DNA of 64,000 nucleotides from Petrolisthes cinctipes. Its lineage: Eukaryota > Arthropoda > Malacostraca > Decapoda > Porcellanidae. The notes beneath the pieces are model-generated. The model was not told the DNA's origin, did not search any database, and saw only the letters and a list, made by a program, of their open reading frames with translations. The stretch is taken from the NCBI GenBank assembly GCA_033782935.1, contig JAWQEG010002482.1:7501-71500 (forward strand). Reading direction: 5' to 3'. Of the stretch, positions 49,801-61,800 are shown in pieces. Numbering within the stretch: position 1 is the first letter of the stretch; each line of letters begins with the position of its first letter. The position numbers were made by a program, and so were the translations under genes.

Positions 49801-52800
49801 TCCAGGCAATTTCATGAATATTCTAACACAACAGGGTTGTACCTCCCTAGGCCAGGCTGTCTACCCAACTTTACAACGAAGTATATGCAAAAATATTATG
49901 TAATATATATATGCACTATATTAGAGTATATATAAGAGCAATCCTATTTAACTGGTAGCAGTGATCGATAAACTGTACTATGTTGAAAAGATATAAATAA
50001 TTTGTTAGTCAATATGATGGGGTGTGCTGACCTTAACCTTATGTTGCTCCTGGAAGTAGAGGAGGGAAGATACATACTCCTCATCTGGGTCATTCTCTGG
50101 TTTAAAACGTTTCCGAGCTATTTTCTGGTTTGTCTTCATGAGGGCTTGAATCTTCCACTCAGTGTCTTCCTCTGATCTAGCTTGCTGGTTCTTCAGACAT
50201 TGACTAGGAAAAATATTTAGTCACTTTTAGGATGAGCTTTTAATTCAAAATGCACTTACCTCATATCTTTCATATTTATTTTACACCTACCTTCTTTTAT
50301 AATTAATTTTCTACCTTCACTTTATTGCTCCAGCTGGTTTCCTCATTTATTCATGGTGTCTTATTTACAAGTCACATAATCCTCATTCTTATAAGAGTTC
50401 ATCAGTATTTCTATACCATACATTTCTTGTCACATATTTCTAGCAAGTTTCCTATCCTCTAACTTACCTTTATTTCTGTGCTGGCAGACAAATATTTTAC
50501 TGTAGTTAGATAATATTTACTTGATATTGTAGTATATATTGTACTGTAGCAGATAAGTATTGTTATCAACACTTACCTAAACTGATTCTCTATTTCCACA
50601 AAGTGTTGTGAAAATTCATCACATAGTTCCTCTCGCAGTCGTGACTCCAGCTCTACTTTCTCCTTGTGTTCCTTTAGCAGCTGTTCCTTCAAATTTTTAA
50701 TGTGCTGGACAAGAGCCTGGTGGGAAATGACAGGTATTAGTAACATGTGGCAGTGTGTCAGGCATCAGAGTTAGTCCACTGTAAAAGTGAGAGTTTTACC
50801 AGTGTCACACAATGGTCACTTGGATTTTAGTGCATTCATATGGTATATAGTATTAGTAAATCTCTCTTAAGCCATAATGTGCTAGTCTTAATTGTGCTTA
50901 TATAAGTTGTAAAGATAAGAAAAAGTCAGTAAAAAAATCATTTTAAATATGAAAAAATATTAAATATCAATGAAGTAGTTGAAAAATGTACAGTACTCTT
51001 TAGTAATAATACTACAACTTTTATGGGACCAACATTGCAATGGCATAACCCAACTACATCTTGTTTCAACAAGATAACCCAGTTAGTCAGGAAAGTTCAC
51101 TTTAGACGTAGGATGTGCCGTTGGCAAACTAAGATGCAAAGTCTGTGGTATCCCCTATGTCTCTGACTCATTCAGTCTCATAAGTTATACTTCCTGCTAC
51201 AAGACCTTCTTCTGCCCAGTTGTTTGCCTTTCTACTCTTTATTTTTTATTTTTTGTATTGCATGCAGTTTGATATATGCCCCACATATACAGCAACAGCA
51301 ATTCAGATTGATCAATATGATTTCTCAATAGGTGCTGTAGTGCAAATGGCCTGTTACTAAAGTATAGAAAATGTTAATTTAGTAATCTTTTAAGTGAAAC
51401 AGTACACTCGACACTCCATTTCCCGGACAATTAGGGGGGAGCACCAGTTCGGGAATTGTAAATGTTTGGGAAACACAAATGTCCAGGGTCACTGACCATT
51501 GCAGGACATTTACCCTACTCGGTCTGTGAATCACCACTTGCCCCAGACTCTTATTGAGGTAAAAAGGGAAATTCTCATGTTGAAGTTGGAGAAATGTTGT
51601 CAAGCAGACCTAACACTGTCGGCAGTAGCCGTGCGTGATGCTTGTGAGGTGGTGGAAGGATGACTTATACCGCAGACAAATGCACTAGTTTCCTACTTTT
51701 TTCGTTGGTGGAGCAATCTTGATCCTTGAAAAGGCAAAATATTATCAAAACAGCGATGCTCTGTCTACATGAGGAGACAACAACACAAGGCAGGCAATGT
51801 GTTTATAATTCATGTTCATGTCATGGGCAGGGTACCGGGAAGTTTGAAATTGCCGCAGACTTTTTTAACTTTCCCCGGACAGTCCGAGCGTATGTCCGGT
51901 AATCATACATATTATCGGACCCCCAGACATTGTCCAGCAAATCTGAAATCCAGTAAAAGGGGGTCCAGGAAATGGAGGGTCAAGTGTACTGTTCTATAGG
52001 AAATGGAGGGTAGAGTGTACTGTTCTACAACGTAAAATGTGCAAAACAGCAATATGTAGGTTTCTTGACACTTTTACACATCCTCCATATCCTATTACAA
52101 CACCTTTGGTTTGTCTGAAACTTTTTAATGATTCTTTTTTAAATCTGATACTCACTTTAATGAATGGTGACCATAAGTCATAAGGGCAAGGGCCCTTATT
52201 GTTTCAACTTATGGAGGGTTTACTGTATGTAAAAACTATGAATTGCAGAATTTATCTGTATGTGGGGTGAGATGAACTGTGATAGGAGATTCCTTAGTAA
52301 GCATTACCAGTAATATCTGGGTCCTCTGCATGAATGGGTTTCAAATGCATGTATTACAGTAATCTGTTCTACATAATATTATACTGTACAGTGACAATTC
52401 AAAGATTCACTACCCCCTTGGCTGGCAGGAAGGCAAAGTCAGTGTGAAAAATAGGCTGGATGATCGTACAAATTAGTGTATGGAGTTGATAATGAGACAA
52501 GGTGAGGGTCACTTACCACAAACCCAAAGTGAACCTAACTCTGTCCCATTACCAACTCGATAGTTGTCACTTACCACAAACCATAAGCCCAAAGTAAATC
52601 TAACTCTGTCCCATTACCAACTCAATATACCAGTTTATCTGATCATTCAGCCTATCTTTAACACTGACTTTGCCTTCCTGCCAGCCAAGGGGGTAGTGAA
52701 TCTTTGAACAGATTACTGTACATACTGTATGGCCGTATTAATCTTTGTAAAATCTGATGCTTCCCAGTTTTGTTTCATTTTGGTAAAATAATTCAAGATG

Positions 52801-55800
52801 AATATCAGATGGTCTATTACTCAATTAGAATAAACTACTTCACTGATGAATGGAGAGAGCTAGAAGAGGCCTCTGGTTGACTCGAGTGAGTTCTTTTTGG
52901 CTGCTTCTGATAACAATAATGGAGTCTTCATAAAGTTTACTTACATTGTATTCCTCATCCTCTTGTTCATCTTCTTCCTTAACTACAGCCATGGATTGGT
53001 CTTCTACTGTCCTGTCACTGTATATATAAAGCTAGCTTTAGTGAAACATATACAGTAGTACAGTAGTCAGTTTTTACATAATTCAGTAATAAGTACAACT
53101 GTTAAACAAAATTGACCAGTGGAAGTGGTCTTCAGCAACAGTATTGTATTACACTGACATTTGATTATATATATATATATATATATACAGTGCCTCCAAA
53201 AGTTCTTGTGGCCCCTCCCACAGCATAACTAAACAACATTAATTCATCAATAATCAATAATAAACTAGATTTTATGAATAAGTATTACTTCCGGTATCTT
53301 CCTTCATTCTTTTTACACGCCTAGAGAAGTTATAAAACAAAATCTGTTAAGTTCCTTTATGGGAATAGTATACTTTTGGTACATTAGAGTGCCTGGATTC
53401 CTCCAAAGCATGTCAGGTAACAGGACCAATGAATAAATATAATGATATCCTGTTGCTTGTAATAGTTTGGAGGAATCAGTTGTTCCCGATTTACCACCAA
53501 CATTCTACTATATATCCCCTTAAAGTTGTGAGGCATAAGTCCTCTACACTTATTGCCAAGGTACAATAATCCCATGTTATTGTTATGGAATCACAGGTAT
53601 TGTAAATTTCCCCTATAATGGTTCTACAAAGTAGCTTGGCAGTATTATCGTACATCAATCAGTGCTGGCATACTCAGTTATGCACCTGTGTCCGTTAAAG
53701 TATGCTTAGGGAGAAGCTTTAGTATCCCGTAGGCTATTGTTTGGTGAGGGAAGTTTAAACGTACAGATGCTGGACATCCTCCCTATCTATGGTTATTTGT
53801 CTCTGCATTTAATATGGTGAATTTTAAACACTCAACATAGGAGCAGCTAGCAAGTATTGTGTCCCTACACAAGCCAGGACAGTCAATGAGGGAAATATCC
53901 AGAATTGTTGGTTTGGCAGAGGGAACAATTCCATAGTGGATTAAGCGATACACAGATGGGGATGATGACAGAATACCAGAACATGGATCTCGCTCTGGTA
54001 GACCACAGATGGGGATGATGACAGAATACCAGAACATGGATCTCGCTCTGGTAGGCCACGTAAGACTAATTAACGAACTTTAAACATCATTTGTAGGCTG
54101 GTTGAAGATAACCCACACAGTTCAGCAAGGGATATAAAGAGACAATCCTTTATTGCTGGCTGATATCTCAGAAAGGACAGTACAGTGTATCTTACACGAG
54201 AGTTTGGGTTATCGTAGCTGCTGGCCGTGCCCTAAACCACTTCTAACTCCACAGCAAATAAAGAACATACGTGGTTTTTGCCGTTAATACAGTGAGTGGG
54301 ATATAAACAAGTGGTGACAAGTGCTGTAGAGTGACGGGCAATATTTTTCTGTAGTTGGGAACAGAAGTGGTAATGAGTATTGCAGTCGGGGGAGTGACCT
54401 GCTTGATCCTCTCTACACTAAAAAGACAAAGAAATTTCCTGACTGTATTATGGTTTGGGGTTGTTTTAGCTACCATGGTCTAGGAAAATTAGTTGTGCTA
54501 CCGAAAAATGAAACTCTGAACAGCAACACATCCCTAGTACTTTTGTGTGACCATTTACCTGACTGCTTTGAGGCTTGCCAGGCTGACATTTTTACAGGAC
54601 GGTGCCCATTGTCATACAGCCCATAGCGTGAAACAATGGTTACGAAACTGTCAGGTTGAATTAATTGAGGACTGGCCAGGAAATTCCCCAGATCTCAATC
54701 CAATTGAAAATTTATGGGCACTTATTAAGAGGAAGCTGAAACAGCACAACACTTTCTCCATTCCACAGATGATTGCAGCTGTGCAACAGGTTTGGAGAGA
54801 ATTTAATCCACAGCACTTAAAGAACATAGCAGATTCTGTCCCAAAATGTCTCAACATATGCATTAGGAGTAAAGGAACACCTCTGAAGTACTAGTAACTT
54901 GTAAGTACCAGTCATAATATTGTTATTAGGCTATATGACATTGTTAATCTTCGTTTACAATTGCCCTGTGAGGAGGCACACAAACTTTTGGTGGGCACTG
55001 TATATACAGTATAGTATATATATTGTCTAAATATTACTAAGCAACCATAAATCAGAACTACACTATGGGGTCTGTTTAATTTGGCACCAGAAGAAATTAT
55101 TAATTAGGTATGGTGTCACATCTGACAACTCACATACCATTGTGCTATTCTTGCAGTTATAAAAATTGTAAAAATAGAAAGATAATAGGAAAATTGATGA
55201 GTGAAGAAGGCTGTCTGTGTTATAAGAACAGGAGCTATTGTACAGTCGTGGCAGATAGTCCTTGACCAGCCTGTGATGGAAAGGTGTGGCCAGCTGTTTC
55301 AATCTGTGAACACGTGCATTCGTTGCTTCAGTCAGCTACCTGATAATAGTATGGGTATAAATGTTTCGAGTTTTCGGACGCTTCTATGTTAGTCACGGCT
55401 ATCCATCATTGACTGGTCAAGGACTATTTGCCGCGACTGTACTTCCACAAGAAAGAAGAATTCTGGAGGAAAAAAAAAAATTATATATATGTATTAGCAT
55501 GTTGCTACTGTAAAGTGAGGTGAAGAATGACCCATTTGTTGCTGCCAAAAATTATAGTGTACCAGGTATGCATGCCAATGTGCTGCAAAATGTTGCTGTA
55601 TGAACAATTTAACTTTGATTGCAAAAAAGACCAAAATATGCTCTAACATCCTGCAGCTCACAAAATCTTATGACTAAGAGAATGAGAAGGCAGTGAGGTT
55701 TCCTACAGGAGTGATGTTTTGGGGTTGTTTCAGTGGAGAAAAGGGAACTGGTTGCTTATTTTTTCTAGATAAACATAATTGGTATCTTGTATGTTTGCTA

Positions 55801-58800
55801 GTAATTTATAATTTGTGAATATGTCCTGAAGGCTTCACTAAAATGCAGTTGTCACAACAGTAAACAAAACAAATACTGTTTCCATCAATTACAATACCTT
55901 ACATTTTCTGAAGGTAGTTGTGGCACAACACAATTCTACTAACCTTTCCCCAAAGGTAACATCATTTGAATTTTTTATCCAGGGAACAGATAGACGTCCA
56001 GAGGACCTCATAGACTGTCGCATGAACCGAGTGAAGTGACTTATTCGCTTAGATGGCTGCACATGCACTTTCACATCTGGTTCCTTCACCTGGCTCAATG
56101 ATACCTGATATAAAAAGTTTTTATTATAATGCAATAAACAAAACATGTAAGGGAGGGAGGAAGACTACAAAGATACATAGCTGAGCTAAATGAGGATAAG
56201 TCAAATTCTTTTCCTTGCTTATTCTATTTTTCCATATTTTACAAGGCCATACCATTACTATACCACAAAGTTAACAAGGTGGGAAAGCAACAACAAGTAA
56301 CAGCAACAAAATTTCTATTGCAAATTTTTGAGGGGAACTAGAAATTAGGATTACATATGAGGCAAGAGAGGTAAGGATAAAGCTCACCTGCTTAGCAATA
56401 GCTGAGAACTTGAGAACCTGAAGGGTCTCATCAAAGAGCAGTGGTAGACGTGAGATGTTGACTATCATGGCTGCCTTGCCTCTCCCTAAGAAGAAGCTCT
56501 GGAAGAGTCTGGTGAGTTTACTGTCCCTATATGGTACTGGCACCTCACGCTTCTTGCTCCTTTTCTGAAGTTGATTGTATCTGAAATACAAAGTATCTTT
56601 ATAATAAAGTGAAGAGGATTATCATCAAGACCCCAATTCTAATTTTCTAAAGGAGACACCTGAACCATTCAAATACTCTGCCACAAAGCTGGACATAAGT
56701 GCATAGGTAATATTATAAGGGTGTTCAGAGAATGCAAACCTCTGTCAAGATAGAGCATCCCCTCCCCTTGTTCCCTTCTTCTCAAAACTCATGAATGTCA
56801 TCCATTCTTCAGTCTCATATCTCTGATTGCACTCTACCAATCGCCTTGAAATTTTGAGCTTCTTCCTTGGCACATATCCTATCTGCCCACTAATTTTCGT
56901 AAAAATAATTTAATAACTTTTAGAGATAACTTGTTTACAGACTGACAGACTAACAAACAATTTGAGGCAAAAATATGACTTCTCCAACTTTAATGCCAGA
57001 AGTAAAAATATGTAATAAATACAATAGCAAATAGATGGAAAGTGGCTGCTGCTGTGAAAACTCTGAAAAAAATACTGTATAAACAGAAGGTGCTAAATTA
57101 CTGCAGTTAGGAAAGCCTGATACCCATACTATCATATGGTTGTGAAACCATACTATCCCATACTATCATATGGTTGTGAAACAGTGATGCAGAAATAGAA
57201 AAAGTCACAAGTGAAATCACTTAACATGGCTGTCCTGTGAATCACGAGTGTAAAAGAGTGAAAATCATGCAAGGTGCAGGTGTATGAGAAAGTCCCATGA
57301 TCATTAAGTAGCAGCCAGTTACTTTTGGGTCACCCTGTACATTTCAGTAAAATTATTTATATATACAGGCAACTCCCGTGTAACAAACGTTCACACAGCA
57401 AATTTTGCTACAACGGAGGTTTTACTTTACTACCATTTGCTGGCATAACGAACACCAAAACTGCTATAATGAAATTGTTACCGAGTTTGAAAGCCCCACC
57501 ACATCACGCAAGGCGACAGTTTGATGAATACAGCAGCGCCTCTATCGGAAAAAAATGCGCACCACTCGCTCTTGCACGCTCACTCCCGTGCTACCAGTGT
57601 TGCCAGGTGCAGGAAAATGTCTTTGTTTTAGGGAATTTTGAAGTTACACAGGGAAATTATATAAATATTGTTCAAGAGTGAAAGGGGAAATTTCTACCAG
57701 ACGAAATATCAAGAAAATGGTAAATGAACTACTATCTTCAAGAGTAAACAGGGACATTCTAAAGGTGAAGTTAGGGAAATTATGTAAAGCAGACCTGGCA
57801 ACACTGCGCGCTACAGTTCAAAACAATAACAGCGTCTCTCACGTGCAGCAAAAGCAGTGTAACTTTCACACATCATGCCATCCAAACGCCCTACAATGTC
57901 GCCTAGTGTTACCAAGAAGACCAGGAAGTGCCCTACTCTCAAAGTGAAGCTAGACATTATTCATAGGCACGAGAGAGGGGAGAAAACTAATAGTATTGCT
58001 CGTTATTTTGTGTAAAATAAAACTGTTTAAATGGTATAGTTTGTATTTTATCTAAACCTTTTACTATGATAAACTCTAGCTTTGTTTATGCTCCACCAGC
58101 ATGTTAAATTCGGAGCACTGGAGCCTAACCAGTTATAATTGGTTCACGCAACGAACGTTTTTTTAGGAACGCTACCCGTTCGTTAACTGGGGGTTGCCTG
58201 TACCGTTCTTTCACTGTGATAGTTTAACTGTAATGCTCTGCAGTATTCATGCTGCAAATATAATACATAAATTGTACCTTTGTATAAGGGGAAGGGGAGT
58301 AAGGAGGAGTGTGGTAGCTATAGGGGAATAAGCCTTCTTAGTGTACCAGAGAAGGTGTATGGGAAGGTTCTTACTAAGAGACTGATTGAAGTAACAGAGA
58401 ATAAAGTTAGTGAGGAGCAGGGAGGGTTCAGAAAGGGTAGAGGATGTGTGGACCAAATATTTGCATTAAAATCAATAGTGGAGAAATATATTGGGAAGGG
58501 TAGAAAGTTGTATGCTGCCTTCTTGGAGAAGGCATACGATAGGGTTGATAGGAAAGCTATGTCAGAGGTGTTGAGAATTTATGGTGTTGGGGGGTCCTTG
58601 CTGAAAGGCATTGAGGCCTATTATACAGAGGCAACAGCATGTGTACTGGTAGAGGGTGATCTAAGTGAGAGTTTTGATATTGGTGTAGGGCTAAGACAAG
58701 GGTGTGTTTTGTCACCATGGCTGTTCAATATATATATGGATGGTTGTATGAGAGAGATGAAAGCCAAAGTGAATGGCCTGGGGGTGAAATTGAGGCTGAA

Positions 58801-61800
58801 TGAAGCAAATTCGTCCTTGATGGCAAGTTTATTTGCAGATGAAACTGTGTTGATGGCTGAGAGTGGAAGGGAGTTACAGAGGGTGGTGGATGAGTTCCAG
58901 TCCGTGTGTAAGCGAAGAAAACTGAAGGTGACTGTTGGTAAGAGTAACGTGATGGTATTTGAGAGGACCAAAACATAAGTAATTGACTTTGCTACACCCT
59001 ATAGAGTGGCTGTACCAACTGGGATGGAATGTGAGATAACTTTAGGGGGTGAGAGGATGGAGGAGGTGAGGGAATTCAAGTATCTGGGAACAGTTCTGTG
59101 TAAACATGGAAGTATGGAAGGAGAAATTAGGGAGAGAGAAGTGAGGGGCAGGCAGGTCATAGGTGCAGGGTAAGAGTGTGAGTATGGAAGTGAAAAAGGG
59201 ACTGAGAAATACTATAATCCTGCCAACACTGACATATGTGTCGGAGACATGGACATGGAGTAGGGCTCATCAGTCGAGAATAGGTGCTGTGGAAATGAGT
59301 TACTTGAGAGGAGCATGTGGACTTACTAGGTGGGATGGAGAAAGTAATGAGAGTGTGTATGAGAGATGTGGTATGAGTGAGAAGGCAATTGGTATTGAGT
59401 GTGGAATGGCTGAGAGAGTGAAGCGTAATACACTGAGATGGGTTGGACATGTAGAGAGAATGCTAAGTGTGGAGTTTGTAAAGAAAGTGTACGATAGTGA
59501 AAATGTGGGACCTGGTGTGAGAGGTAGACCTCCGGTTAGATGGCAGAACAGAGTGGAAGAGTATGTGAGAGAGAGAAGTGTGAGGGGGGGAGGGGGGATG
59601 GAGAAAGTGAGGAGGGAGTGCTGGAACAGGGAAAACTGGAGACTCTTCTGCCGTGGCCACCCCATTGGTGGGAGTTCCCAGAGGGAGCGAGGCGTCGGAG
59701 CTATTGATCGATAGATAGATAGAATCTCTCAAAATTCTGGGACATGATATATCCTGGAAATGATGTCAGCATCAACAAAGAGTTTGTAAGCAAATATTAC
59801 ACTGTCTATCTATAGCTCTGACACCTCACTCCCTCCAGGAACTCCCCCCCCCCAAGGGGGTGGCCATGGCAAAAGTGTCTCCAGTTTTCCCTGTTCTAAC
59901 ATTCCCTCTTTACTTGGTCCATCCCTACTCTGCCCCTCACATTTCTCTCTTTACATACTCTTCCACTCTGTTCTGCCATCTAACCGGAGGTCTACCTCTC
60001 ACACCAGGTCCCACAACTTCACTTCCATACACCTTCTTTACAAACTCCTCACCTTACATTCTCTCTACATGTCCAAATCACCTCAATGTATTACGCTTCA
60101 CTCTCTCAAGCACTCCACACTCAATACCAATTGCTTTCTCACTCATACACTCTCATTACTTTCTCCATCCCACCTAGTAAGTCCACATGCTCCTTTCAAG
60201 TAACTCATTTCCCCTGCACCTATTCTAGACTGATGAGCCCTACTCCATGTGAATCACCACGATCAGAATAAAGCCTCTTTGTTGTCCTTGATATGGAGGG
60301 CTTTAATGAGATAGTGTTGTGGAAATATTTTCATCCATTAACATAAGTATGGCTGTAACTCTAATACAGCATATTAGGCATTACAATAAAGTATAAACGT
60401 TTACTAAACCTGAGGGCCTCAATGCAGCGACTCAAGACCAAGAGTGAAGAGTTTATATTTCCTGCTTCTTTAAGTCTATCTTGGTTACTCCTGCTCTTTC
60501 CTGCACGCTCTGCTCCTGCTAAGTCACATACTGACAGCCTGCAAAGGATTCAGAAATAAGTTATAAGAACTGCACCACCCAGCACCATTCCCACACCACG
60601 TTCTTCATCTATTCTTACACAATACAGAAGCTCTTTACCACATTCAGCAGCCTTTCCTGTATACCATACATATGAAACACTTTTGATAAGCCTTCTCTAT
60701 CCATTCTATAATGTTCTTAAGAACATAGATAAATGATAAATTAAGTATATCAATGACTTCAATGCTCTAACTCACATGGAAACCCTGGCTACATGAGGGC
60801 TGTCAGCACTGGCCAAATGAATCAGTTTGATTGTAAACACACTGTGGGACCGGGATGAGTTCTGATTAAGACGGGTGGCAGCAAAGTGCAGATTTTGCCG
60901 GCCAATATCTAACAATCTCATTGCTTCTTGGCTCGAGTGTACTCGCACTTCTTGCAAACCTGGAAACAAAATCAATTATGAGAAACATTCAGATATTTGT
61001 TTACATAGTTCACAGTTTTGTCATGTGATTATATTTCTGATTAATAAAAATTCAAAATTTTCATGGCTATCATCACCATCAATACCCTATTTTCAAGGTG
61101 TGGGGTGCTGGGGTGCCTCTAGCACCAGTTCAGGACCACTGACAGGCAAGGGGTCCAGCTCCAAGGCTATTTAAACCTGAAGTTGGGTCATTGTTAAAAA
61201 GCGAGGTCCCCAATCCTCACTCCCCAACCGAGTCGTAGGGGATACAAAGCTGACTGCACCTCTGCTTGATCATGGCTATTATCTCAGGAAATGAGTATAC
61301 TAATGCCATACCCAGTACTCAAAAGTAGTTATGATAACAAGACATACATAAAAGGTAATAGGCATGCATCATGTCTTTAAAGGTGTGAGCAATTGGGGTT
61401 TAAGATTAATCTCCTTAAATCCAAGGGAATGACCTTTGGGAAGCATCCACCTGAGCAAAAACTCATAATTTTTGGCACTGAAATTGACTGGGCAACTCGT
61501 GTCTTGCAGGCCTTCTGCTGCACTCACGGTCACTATGTAAACAACACATTTGACAGGTAATAGCTTGTAAACCACTCATGCTACATAAATAAATAATACA
61601 GGATATTGAAGTATAAACCTTTAGCTGTCTCCTCATGTACTTGTGAAGACTAAATGGACATCTGTAGGATGGGTAGCCAGCTCATAATGACATCAATTCA
61701 AAATTCACTTTTACACTCTATCTACATATCTAAGTACATTTTGACACTCTGATATTGTTATAAAACATGACAGAATCATATTTTTCAACGCAACAATATG

